A stretch of 5,417 bases of DNA. It comes from Emcibacter sp. GTDB lineage: Bacteria; Pseudomonadota; Alphaproteobacteria; Sphingomonadales; Emcibacteraceae. Shown piece after piece: positions 1 to 5,417 of the stretch. Location of the stretch: NCBI GenBank assembly GCA_016765435.1, contig JAESPY010000073.1:3330-8746 (forward strand), given 5' to 3'. The notes under the pieces were generated by a model. The model was not told the DNA's origin. It made no database searches and was given only the letters and a program-made list of their open reading frames with translations. Position 1 is the first letter of the stretch. Every line of letters starts with the position of its first letter. Made by a program: the position numbers and the translations under genes.

Positions 1-362
1 GCCCAAATATTTTCTTCTACCGTCAAACCTCGAAAAATAGAGGCTTCCTGCGGCAAATAACCAATGCCAAGTTGGGCGCGGCGATACATGGGAAGCCGGG
101 TGATATCATGTCCATCCAGCAAAATCCGTCCCGCATCAGGTTCGATCAGCCCGATCATGGAATAAAAGCTGGTGGTTTTACCGGCACCATTGGGTCCCAA
201 CAAGCCGACAACCTCGCCTTTTTCCACCCTCAGGCTAACGCCTTTCAGAACCTGACGTTTACCAAATGTCTTTTCCACGGCGTCAATGACCAGCCCAGTA
301 CTGAGTTGGGGCGCAGTGACGGTGACATCTTCTTGAGGTGGTGATACTTGTTTTTGGTTCAT
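1..362 (-). CDS. lptB: LPS export ABC transporter ATP-binding protein LptB (N-terminal part; gene runs off the left edge)
   Basis: LptB is the cytoplasmic ATPase of the LptB2FGC complex that extracts lipopolysaccharide from the inner membrane and pushes it onto the LptA bridge. The 120 visible residues start at an ATG (362-360) with an in-frame TAA five codons upstream, so this start is firm; an AAGAAG stretch just before it is a weak ribosome binding site. Visible motifs are the Walker A loop GPNGAGKTT at residues 56-64 and the Q-loop in GYLPQEASIFRGL, with Gln at about 105. That Q-loop block is highly characteristic of LptB among ABC ATPases. The signature motif, Walker B and switch His lie outside the window. 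Residues 1-24 or so are an extension before the first strand compared with Escherichia coli LptB. It lies 41 nt after lptA on the same strand, as expected for an lptCAB operon. The identification is near certain. Confidence 0.96.
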   Translation of the reverse strand, partial: MNQKQVSPPQEDVTVTAPQLSTGLVIDAVEKTFGKRQVLKGVSLRVEKGEVVGLLGPNGAGKTTSFYSMIGLIEPDAGRILLDGHDITRLPMYRRAQLGIGYLPQEASIFRGLTVEENIW

Positions 363-394
363 AGCTTCTTTTTATCGTATAAATGTTAACAGAA

Positions 395-414
395 TACTGT
401 TTTTTACTGTTTTT
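395..414. repeat. Perfect 10-bp tandem duplication spanning the lptA stop codon
   Basis: The unit TACTGTTTTT occurs twice back to back on the plus strand (395-404 and 405-414). On the coding strand this is AAAAACAGTA twice, and the lptA stop TAA at 406-404 sits across the junction. It looks like a replication-slippage product. The second unit on the coding strand is untranslated and lengthens the lptA-lptB spacer. No function is implied. Confidence 0.7.
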
Positions 415-958
415 CGGGTAATTTGAACTGTCCTGTCACACGGCCTTTGTCACCGGGGGGGCTTTCTATCGTAATCTGCCCCGTTTCCAGATTATAGACC
501 AGTCTTTTGCCTTTGATTTCTCCGTCATCTCTTTTCAGGATAACCTTGCCGCCCAGTGTGATGATTTTTTCGGTAAAATCATAAATACCCCATGTTGAAT
601 GGATTGTTTCTGTTTTGGTGGTTAATTTGACACTGCCGGAGGCATCAATGCGGGTGATAGAGGATTTGTCCCCGTCCACATTTTGATAAAAAACCGTAAC
701 CCTGTCTGAATTTAAGGTCAGGTCTTCTTGGGAAACCACAACATTACCAACAAAAATGACAATATCCTTGCGTAAATTTGCTTCCAGTTCATTGGCACTG
801 ATATCCACATCTTTACTTATCTTAACCGGCGTTTTTGTCTTTAATTCGGTCTTGTTGCTGGCGGTCACCTGTGCTTGCACATTGAGGGCGCATAACGCCA
901 GCCCGGCGGACAGCAGCAGCGGGAGGGTTTTTCGTCTGATATGTTTATTGATAATCAA
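404..958 (-). CDS. lptA: LPS transport periplasmic protein LptA (OstA-like)
   Basis: LptA is the periplasmic beta-jellyroll protein that oligomerises into the bridge carrying lipopolysaccharide from LptC to the LptDE outer-membrane translocon. The 184-residue product begins with a Sec signal peptide: basic residues KHIRRK, a hydrophobic stretch LPLLLSAGLALCAL, and a likely cleavage after VQA at residue 29. The OstA domain fills about residues 50-165, seen in ISANELEANL, GNVVVSQEDLTL, ITRIDASGSV, WGIYDFTEKIITLGGKVIL and KRLVYNLETG. This alternation of short strands and Gly turns is typical of alphaproteobacterial LptA. The length is normal. The only usable in-frame start before the signal peptide is TTG (958-956), preceded by GGA at 8-nt spacing and by an in-frame TGA about ten codons upstream. 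An ATG at 969-967 is one base out of phase. It begins 20 nt after the lptC stop. Confidence 0.95.
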   Translation of the reverse strand: MIINKHIRRKTLPLLLSAGLALCALNVQAQVTASNKTELKTKTPVKISKDVDISANELEANLRKDIVIFVGNVVVSQEDLTLNSDRVTVFYQNVDGDKSSITRIDASGSVKLTTKTETIHSTWGIYDFTEKIITLGGKVILKRDDGEIKGKRLVYNLETGQITIESPPGDKGRVTGQFKLPEKQ

Positions 959-978
959 AATTTCATTCCATTCAGCTT

Positions 979-1683
979 CTATTTTTCACTATTGAATTTT
1001 GGTATTTCCATGGGCTTGTCCGGATCAAAATGTAGGTGAACTCTGCTTTTCAACCGGACGATTTCCTGATCCACATCCACATGAAATTTATCGGCACTGA
1101 AGGAACCAAAAGGCATGATGCCCGTGACACCATTCTCGCCGGTAGCGATTTTCTCGTTAATCAGAAACAAAACCTGATTGGTTGTCAGACTAAAATTGTT
1201 TTCTGTGGAAATAGTTACGTCACCCTCAAGCGTGACATCCTGTGCTTCGGCATCTAACATGCCGCTGGTGGCTCGAATCTCAATGCCAGTACCATCGCGC
1301 ATTTTCATGTTTGCCAGCAGGTTTTTCAGGTAATAATCTTTATCATCGTTGCTTTTGCGAAAAGCCATCTCAGCGGAAATATTAACCGGCTGATTATATT
1401 TATCAATGCCCACATAGCGGGGTTTAACCAACTTGGCGTTTTCATCACGTTGCTCTAATCGGTCGATGGCAAGCGTAAAACTGCCTTCCTTGCTGTTCAG
1501 AACAGGCCATAGAACCAACGCGACAAATACGATTATTGTCAAAGCTGGCATGATTTTCTTTAAGTATCTAACCCGGTTAAGTTCACTTTGCATTTGTTGA
1601 TAGGTAACAGTCGAGGTTGGAATCAGATCGCTGAAATGCTCTGAGGAGTCAGATTTTGGGTCAAATGCTGGGTTAAGGGTCAA
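979..1683 (-). CDS. lptC: LPS export ABC transporter periplasmic protein LptC
   Basis: LptC is a bitopic inner-membrane protein that receives lipopolysaccharide from LptBFG and hands it to LptA. Numbered from the chosen start (234 residues), the product has a polar cytoplasmic N-terminus, one transmembrane helix at about 45-62 (MPALTIIVFVALVLWPVL) and a periplasmic OstA-like domain that includes KPRYVGIDKYNQPVNISAEMA, a Gly-rich LEGDVTISTENNFSLTT segment and VRLKSRVHLHFDP near the end. No ATG or GTG is in frame before the helix-proximal region. Two TTG codons lie three codons apart, at 1689-1687 and 1683-1681. An AGGA in AGCAGGACG sits 8 nt before the second but only 2 nt before the first, so the second was chosen; starting at 1689 would add two residues. 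An internal ATG (Met31) lacks a ribosome binding site. It sits 20 nt before lptA and about 117 nt after the rnd-like gene. LptC diverges strongly in sequence, so context supports the call. Confidence 0.92.
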   Translation of the reverse strand: MTLNPAFDPKSDSSEHFSDLIPTSTVTYQQMQSELNRVRYLKKIMPALTIIVFVALVLWPVLNSKEGSFTLAIDRLEQRDENAKLVKPRYVGIDKYNQPVNISAEMAFRKSNDDKDYYLKNLLANMKMRDGTGIEIRATSGMLDAEAQDVTLEGDVTISTENNFSLTTNQVLFLINEKIATGENGVTGIMPFGSFSADKFHVDVDQEIVRLKSRVHLHFDPDKPMEIPKFNSEK

Positions 1684-1769
1684 AGACAACGTCCTGCTGC
1701 GCCTGACGACGGTCAGACTGGTATGTTTTTTCAGAATGTCTTGATGAAGACTTTCCTCTTAAATGTAGT

Positions 1770-1775
1770 ATTATA
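1770..1775 (-). promoter_or_regulatory. Possible internal -10 element (TATAAT) ahead of lptC
   Basis: The spacer between the rnd-like stop and lptC (about 117 nt) contains a perfect TATAAT on the minus strand. No good -35 hexamer lies 16-18 nt upstream; CAATGC is the best fit at 17 nt. The spacer is AT-rich, so chance occurrence is quite possible. If real, it would let lptC-lptA-lptB be transcribed apart from the exonuclease gene. No other gene or clear hairpin is visible in this spacer. Confidence 0.25.
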
Positions 1776-1800
1776 AGGCCATATATTCAAGGGCATTGCC

Positions 1801-2415
1801 TTAACTATGGGCGAAAATATCCTGCTCACCCCAGCCCAGTAGATCAAGATCCGTGCGGGTTGGTAAAAAGTCAAAACAGGATTGAGCCAGTTCCATACGT
1901 CCAGACCGTTCCAGCATGACATTTAGGCGGCTGACCAGTTTATGCAGGTAAAGTACGTCCGAGGCGGCATATTCCAGTTGATCCTGAGACAATTCGTCGG
2001 CACCCCAGTCTGAACTCTGTTGTTTTTTGGAAATTTCTACGCCGATCAATTCCCGGCACAAGTCCTTTAATCCATGGCGGTCTGTATAGGTGCGAACAAG
2101 GCGCGACGCAATTTTGGTGCAATAAGTGGGTCCCACCTTTGCATTTAGGTATTTGTTCAATACCGCCACGTCAAAGCGGGCATAATGAAAAATTTTGATC
2201 AGATTGCGGTCTTCCAGCAGCGCTTTCAGGTTGGGGGCTTTGGTTTGTCCCTGTTCAATCTGGACAAGGTGAGCATTGCCATCACCGCTGGATAGCTGAA
2301 TCAGACATAACCGATCCCGGTGGGGGTTAAGTCCCATGGTTTCCGTATCAATCGCCACGGCGCCAGAGAATTTAACATTGTCCGGCAGATCGCCCCTGTG
2401 CAGTTCTATTGACAT
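1801..2415 (-). CDS. RNase D-like 3'-5' exonuclease (DnaQ/DEDDy fold, no HRDC domain)
   Basis: This is a 204-residue member of the DEDD exonuclease superfamily, DEDDy subtype, predicted to remove nucleotides from RNA 3' ends with two metal ions in the cytoplasm. All three Exo motifs are visible: Exo I AIDTETMGL with Asp23 and Glu25, Exo II IFHYARFDVAVL with Asp82, and Exo III YAASDVLYLHKL with Tyr149 and Asp153. The catalytic set is therefore complete. The protein ends about 50 residues after Exo III and so lacks the C-terminal HRDC domains of the roughly 375-residue E. coli RNase D. This short form is standard in Alphaproteobacteria, where it typically precedes lptC. The ATG start (2415-2413) has AAGGGA 4 nt upstream and a promoter about 45 nt upstream, which makes it the first gene of the cluster. 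It is often annotated as ribonuclease D (rnd); its true substrate cannot be read from sequence. Confidence 0.92.
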   Translation of the reverse strand: MSIELHRGDLPDNVKFSGAVAIDTETMGLNPHRDRLCLIQLSSGDGNAHLVQIEQGQTKAPNLKALLEDRNLIKIFHYARFDVAVLNKYLNAKVGPTYCTKIASRLVRTYTDRHGLKDLCRELIGVEISKKQQSSDWGADELSQDQLEYAASDVLYLHKLVSRLNVMLERSGRMELAQSCFDFLPTRTDLDLLGWGEQDIFAHS

Positions 2416-2458
2416 AATGTCCCTTTAAAAATGAAAGACTTAAGCTGTATTTTTTTGA

Positions 2459-2488
2459 ATTATATCGTGAAGAAGGTGCCTCAGGCAA
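2459..2488 (-). promoter_or_regulatory. Sigma-70-type promoter for the rnd-like/lptCAB cluster
   Basis: Read on the minus strand, TTGCCT (2488-2483) and a perfect TATAAT (2464-2459) are separated by 18 nt. Transcription would begin near 2450, leaving a leader of about 35 nt before the ATG at 2415. The -35 matches consensus at four of six bases. The position directly ahead of the first gene of the cluster supports the call. An 11-bp palindrome, TGCCTCAGGCA (2477-2487), lies over the -35 element and could be a regulator site, but it is short. Confidence 0.6.
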
Positions 2489-2510
2489 CCACTATCGGTT
2501 CATTGTCCTA

Positions 2511-2549
2511 AAATAATATCTGGAGGATAGCAGAATACGGATATTATTT
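2511..2549. repeat. Perfect 10-bp inverted repeat with 19-nt gap in the divergent intergenic region
   Basis: AAATAATATC (2511-2520) and GATATTATTT (2540-2549) are exact reverse complements. The half-sites are 29 nt apart centre to centre, close to three helical turns. The repeat lies upstream of both divergent promoters: just behind the -35 of the rnd promoter and about 47 nt before the possible nuclease -35. It could be a split operator for a dimeric regulator. A stem with a 19-nt loop is also possible, but it is all A-T apart from one pair and has no T-tract, so a terminator is unlikely. The region is AT-rich, which raises the odds of chance. Confidence 0.45.
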
Positions 2550-2595
2550 CATAAAAACGTAAGAGAATAACAGGGATTTTAAAGCATAAACTATC

Positions 2596-2626
2596 TTGAC
2601 AAAACCACGGAACAGGTGAGAGATTA
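2596..2626 (+). promoter_or_regulatory. Possible promoter for the S1/P1 nuclease gene
   Basis: A perfect consensus -35 hexamer TTGACA lies at 2596-2601. The region 17-19 nt downstream (GAGATT or AGATTA, about 2620-2626) matches the -10 consensus poorly. A start near 2632 would give a leader of about 30 nt before the ATG at 2662. The weak -10 means this is a candidate only; such a promoter might need an activator. Confidence 0.35.
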
Positions 2627-2650
2627 GAGGATGTCATCAACATGAAATGC

Positions 2651-2656
2651 AGGAGG
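2651..2656 (+). promoter_or_regulatory. Ribosome binding site AGGAGG that sets the nuclease start
   Basis: A full AGGAGG sits 5 nt before the ATG at 2662. An in-frame ATG at 2647 lies directly in front of this site and would have the site inside its coding region, so it is not the start. The same leader contains a 12-codon-scale out-of-frame open stretch from ATG 2642 to TAA 2677 that overlaps the true start; it has no binding site of its own. Confidence 0.85.
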
Positions 2657-2661
2657 AATTC

Positions 2662-3438
2662 ATGCGTATATTTTTAAGTTTTTTAATGGTTTTGAATTTA
2701 GTATGGGTGCCATCCGCTCAGGCCTATGGGAAGACAGGGCACCGGGTCATTGCAGAGCTGGCCGAGCGGCATTTAACGGAGAGCGCCCGGAAAAAAATTC
2801 GGGAAATACTGGGGGATGTTTCATTGGCAGAGGTCGCTAACTGGGCCGATGAGATGAAGTCCAACCCCGATGAATATTGGCGGCAGGCCAATGTGTATCA
2901 TTATCTTAATGTTCCTGAGGGGAAGACTTTCGAGAACACAGAAAGAAACCCGGAGGGCGATGTCATCAGTGCTTATGATAATTTTATATCAGTCCTTAAA
3001 TCTACGAAGACAACCCGTGCGGAAAAGGAACATGCACTTAAGTTTCTTGTTCATATTGTTGGCGATATGCACCAGCCGCTTCATTTTGGACATGCCCGTG
3101 ATTATGGCGGCAATAAAATCAAGGTGATCTGGTTTGATAAGATAACCAATCTTCATTCTGTTTGGGATACTTATCTTGTGGACAATGAAAATCTGTCTTT
3201 CATCGAATGGTCCAATTTTCTTGATAGGGCGACCGCTGCGCAAATTAGAAACTATCAGAAGGCCAAGCCGATTGATTGGGTGCATGAGGGGCTGGTCCTG
3301 CGGGAAATGGTTTATGACGTGGGGGACCGGAATTTTTCATGGGACTATGTCTATAAATACCGTCCGGTGATCCGGGAGCAATTGCTGAAAGGCGGTATGC
3401 GCCTTGCGGGTGTGTTGAATGAAGTTTTCACGGAATGA
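2662..3438 (+). CDS. Secreted zinc-dependent S1/P1-family nuclease
   Basis: Members of this family are trinuclear-zinc enzymes that cleave single-stranded DNA and RNA and may act as 3'-nucleotidases outside the cytoplasm. The 258-residue product starts with a Sec signal peptide (MRIFLSFLMVLNLVWVPSAQA) with predicted cleavage AQA|Y at 21/22. Aligned by spacing to P1 nuclease, the zinc ligands are His27, Asp63 (in NWADEM), His80 (in YHYLNVP), His131, Asp135 and His141 (in HIVGDMHQPLH), and His165 and Asp169 (in HSVWDTYL); these match P1 His6, Asp45, His60, His116, Asp120, His126, His149 and Asp153. The first mature residue is Tyr22 where the family usually has Trp1. That residue binds zinc through its backbone, so activity may survive. 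The C-terminus GGMRLAGVLNEVF is family-typical and the length is normal. The start is fixed by AGGAGG. It diverges from the rnd-lpt cluster and converges on the receptor gene, so it is probably monocistronic. Substrate and physiological role (nucleic acid scavenging for phosphate or nucleosides) are inferred. Confidence 0.94.
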   Translation: MRIFLSFLMVLNLVWVPSAQAYGKTGHRVIAELAERHLTESARKKIREILGDVSLAEVANWADEMKSNPDEYWRQANVYHYLNVPEGKTFENTERNPEGDVISAYDNFISVLKSTKTTRAEKEHALKFLVHIVGDMHQPLHFGHARDYGGNKIKVIWFDKITNLHSVWDTYLVDNENLSFIEWSNFLDRATAAQIRNYQKAKPIDWVHEGLVLREMVYDVGDRNFSWDYVYKYRPVIREQLLKGGMRLAGVLNEVFTE

Positions 3439-3527
3439 TCTTTTACTTTTTTTGAGGGAAGGACGAGAGGGGATAAGCCTTCGCCAATATGGACTTTTAA
3501 GCATTAACCCATTTATGTGGGCAAATT

Positions 3528-3558
3528 AAAAAAAGGGTAGCGAACAGCTACCCTTTTT
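3528..3558. terminator. Bidirectional intrinsic terminator between convergent genes
   Basis: The stem GGGTAGC (3535-3541) pairs with GCTACCC (3547-3553) around the loop GAACA. It is flanked by seven A on the left and five T on the right, which extend the stem and supply a U-tract in both directions. It begins 21 nt after the receptor stop on the minus strand, where it has the longer run of seven T, and lies about 97 nt after the nuclease stop on the plus strand. It therefore fits the receptor gene best and serves the nuclease as read in the other direction. The rest of the 140-nt gap (3439-3578) shows no other clear element. Confidence 0.88.
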
Positions 3559-3578
3559 CGATTGTCTATTTGGTTATC

Positions 3579-5417
3579 CTAGAATTCGTAACGAACCCCA
3601 AGACGAATTTTCCACAGAGAAGGGAGCGTCCGGGCCGGTGTATCGCCAGGGATCGTAACGTCGCTGTAGGTATAATTTCCATTTCCGTCGATGCCGACGT
3701 CAACTAGTGGTTTGACATAATGGAATGATGTTGTTTTATACTGACCCCATTTGCTGTTGATCAAGTTGGTCAAATTTTGAATATCAAAAGTGAAAACACC
3801 TTTATGACCTTCTAAGATGCCCGGAATTTCTTGAGAGAACTTAAAGTCCAGACGTGTCTTCCAAGGATCGTTAAAGGCATTCCGTGGGGAGATTTGCCCG
3901 CGGTATTTGTCTAAACCACTTGATTGAATAAAGTCATCAAGCACGGCCCAATCCTCATCACTCAGGTTAACTTCAGCCGCATTGTTTGGCACATAAAACA
4001 ACTGTCTGTCCCGGTAATATTGGGAGTCGCCGAATTGTTGAAAGCCCCCATCAAATGTATAGCTGAACGGGCGTCCTGATTCCGTGATAAACATAAGGCC
4101 AAAACGGCTTTCCAAGTCGCTGATAAATTCGGTGCGGTAATTCAGTCGCGCCACAATCCGGTGTTTAGTTTCATAATTCGATGTTGCTTCTGTCGCATTC
4201 TGAATATCGGACGTGGCAAACTTGCCATAGTTGGATGTTGCCGTTGAACTTGTGCCCGGGTTTACATCGCTAGAGTCCGTGTAGGCATATGACACATTGA
4301 AGTCGATGCCATTATCATAAGTCTTCTCCAAGGAGAGCGCAAAGACGGTACTCTTTCCACCATCCGTGTTGGTGACACCCAGATCATTTTTGCCGCCAGA
4401 TTTCAATGCATATATGGGGCGGCCATCCTCTGCCGTGCTGTCAAACTCAAGACCGGCATCAATCCATGTTGCTGAATCATTTTGTTTGGTATGAAGAATT
4501 TCGGCAGCGACAATATAACCATCTCCCAAAGCATCCCCCAGATCAAATTCATGTTGGACGGCGATATTAAATTTCCATGCGGATGGAATTTTGAAATTTG
4601 GATCAAGATAGTTTGCAGAACCGTCGCCTTGCACTAAGGCATCTTGTACGTCTTGGGGGATATTGAAGCCATCAACATTTGTAAGGTCGTTTGCGCCTGC
4701 ACTTACAATTGTTACACCGTCATTGGTATAGGTATTAGAAACCCATACATTCGGAGCACCACCACTGAATTTGCCGATACCACCGCGAATGGTTGTCCGT
4801 TCGCCTGCGAGATAGTTAAAGGCAATTCGGGGCAGGAAGATATTCCGGCCATCCAAGGTGGCATTATTGGCAAAACCGTTGCGATCCTGAAAATTTTGGT
4901 TAAAAGTCGGTACAGATCCGGTTGTATACCAATCATAACGTAAGCCGCCCATGACGACCAAATCATCATTTACGGTCCAGCGATCCTGTAAATATACGGA
5001 ATTTACATTAAATTTAAAATTCGCGGCGCCATCATTTGAATCATTGCTAAAGGCATTCTTATAACTTAAGGAAGACGCTTCCCGGTTTTCAAAATCGGCA
5101 ATGCTGTTAAAAACATAGAGTCCCAAACTGCTATCAACAAACAAGTTAAAGACATCCAGCATTTCGCGCTCAAAGCCCCCGGAAATTTCATGGTCGCCCA
5201 TATAATAGGTTCCGGCGACTTTAATTTGCCACGTACTATTGCTTAATTTATTGGCGTGGCGATAGCGGTCTGGTCCAATAAATACAGATGTTCCGGACGC
5301 AAGCTCAATTTCCATTTGAGCAAACTCATTACCGTTCAAACTTTCCTGACGGCTTTCCACTTCTTTACGTGAGACACGAACTTCGGTTGAAAAGTTATCC
5401 GTCCAATCGGAAAATAC
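3579..5417 (-). CDS. TonB-dependent receptor, Oar-like (C-terminal part; N-terminus off the right edge)
   Basis: This is the outer-membrane beta-barrel of a TonB-dependent receptor, a gated channel powered by TonB-ExbBD. The reading frame is open to the window edge, giving 612 visible residues, so any start within the window (for example GTG at 5360) is not the real one. Counting from the edge, SVYLQDRW (140-147) and GGLRYDWY (157-164) are typical barrel strands, long Asn/Asp/Gly-rich stretches are likely extracellular loops, and NDPWKTRLDFKFSQEIPG (about 516-533) followed by FDIQNLTNLINSKWG (544-558) is the ending common in Oar-like receptors. The last residues RLGVRYEF form a BAM recognition signal with terminal Phe. 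No Cys is seen. The signal peptide, any carboxypeptidase-regulatory-like domain and the plug would lie beyond the edge; full-length relatives are around 1000 residues. The ligand is unknown. The terminator follows 21 nt after the stop, so this is the last gene of its transcript. Confidence 0.92.
   Translation of the reverse strand, partial: VFSDWTDNFSTEVRVSRKEVESRQESLNGNEFAQMEIELASGTSVFIGPDRYRHANKLSNSTWQIKVAGTYYMGDHEISGGFEREMLDVFNLFVDSSLGLYVFNSIADFENREASSLSYKNAFSNDSNDGAANFKFNVNSVYLQDRWTVNDDLVVMGGLRYDWYTTGSVPTFNQNFQDRNGFANNATLDGRNIFLPRIAFNYLAGERTTIRGGIGKFSGGAPNVWVSNTYTNDGVTIVSAGANDLTNVDGFNIPQDVQDALVQGDGSANYLDPNFKIPSAWKFNIAVQHEFDLGDALGDGYIVAAEILHTKQNDSATWIDAGLEFDSTAEDGRPIYALKSGGKNDLGVTNTDGGKSTVFALSLEKTYDNGIDFNVSYAYTDSSDVNPGTSSTATSNYGKFATSDIQNATEATSNYETKHRIVARLNYRTEFISDLESRFGLMFITESGRPFSYTFDGGFQQFGDSQYYRDRQLFYVPNNAAEVNLSDEDWAVLDDFIQSSGLDKYRGQISPRNAFNDPWKTRLDFKFSQEIPGILEGHKGVFTFDIQNLTNLINSKWGQYKTTSFHYVKPLVDVGIDGNGNYTYSDVTIPGDTPARTLPSLWKIRLGVRYEF

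Noticed and set aside
72..344. 90-residue plus-strand open frame
   Set aside because: It is antisense to lptB, whose Walker A and Q-loop are clear in the minus frame; it has no ribosome binding site or recognisable domain.
388..405. Small hairpin AACAG-AATA-CTGTT followed by T-run on the plus strand, a possible terminator
   Set aside because: The stem is only 5 bp and A-T rich, and the T-run is on the strand with no gene ending here; on the operon strand it would fall between lptA and lptB, where termination is not expected.
1731..1922. 63-residue minus-strand open frame overlapping the end of the rnd-like gene
   Set aside because: It overlaps the conserved C-terminus of the exonuclease in another frame and shows no family features or binding site; it is a chance frame.
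2647..2661. ATG at 2647 as the nuclease start, adding five residues
   Set aside because: The AGGAGG lies inside that extension and is ideally spaced for the ATG at 2662, which also gives a cleaner signal peptide.
3461..3485. GAAGG...CCTTC as a nuclease terminator
   Set aside because: A 5-bp stem with a 15-nt loop and no following T-tract is too weak; the hairpin at 3535-3553 is far better.
4644..4969. Open frames on both strands inside the receptor gene (99 and 85 residues)
   Set aside because: The receptor frame is continuous with barrel-type sequence through this region, so these are shadow frames.
1..5417. Mobile element, defence system, CRISPR or horizontally acquired island
   Set aside because: No transposase, integrase, repeat array or restriction-type gene is seen, the lpt gene order is a core arrangement, and no obvious shift in base use is visible by eye.

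Overview
The window reads as ordinary core chromosome of an alphaproteobacterium with moderate G+C. The main support is the minus-strand gene order: HRDC-less RNase D, lptC, lptA, lptB. Established knowledge is that this order recurs in Alphaproteobacteria and is usually followed by rpoN, hpf and ptsN, which would lie beyond the left edge. An Oar-like TonB-dependent receptor and a secreted S1/P1 nuclease fit a marine or aquatic heterotroph (perhaps an Emcibacterales, Kordiimonadales or Sphingomonadales relative), but the genus cannot be read from this sequence.

Layout: positions 1-2415 hold a co-directional minus-strand cluster: rnd-like exonuclease (1801-2415), lptC (979-1683), lptA (404-958) and the first half of lptB (1-362, cut by the window edge). 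The rnd-like gene has a convincing promoter with a perfect TATAAT. LptC (inner-membrane bitopic protein), LptA (periplasmic bridge) and LptB (cytoplasmic ATPase) are three parts of the Lpt machine that carries lipopolysaccharide from the inner to the outer membrane. Neither lptC nor lptA has an in-frame ATG at the expected start; both appear to use TTG.

Positions 2416-2661 are a divergent intergenic region with the rnd promoter on the minus strand, a perfect 10-bp inverted repeat with a 19-nt gap, a possible plus-strand promoter and a strong AGGAGG ribosome binding site. Positions 2662-3438 encode a secreted zinc-dependent S1/P1-family nuclease with eight of the nine expected metal-ligand residues unchanged; the first mature residue is Tyr, not the usual Trp. 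Positions 3439-3578 are a convergent intergenic region with a clear bidirectional terminator. Positions 3579-5417 hold the C-terminal 612 residues of an outer-membrane TonB-dependent receptor of the Oar-like type, whose N-terminus lies beyond the right edge.

I found no RNA gene, CRISPR array, insertion sequence, integrase or phage gene, and no evidence for an undescribed multi-gene system. The points worth a second look are start-codon usage in lptC and lptA, the dyad in the divergent region, the Tyr1 variant of the nuclease and a small tandem duplication at the lptA stop codon.
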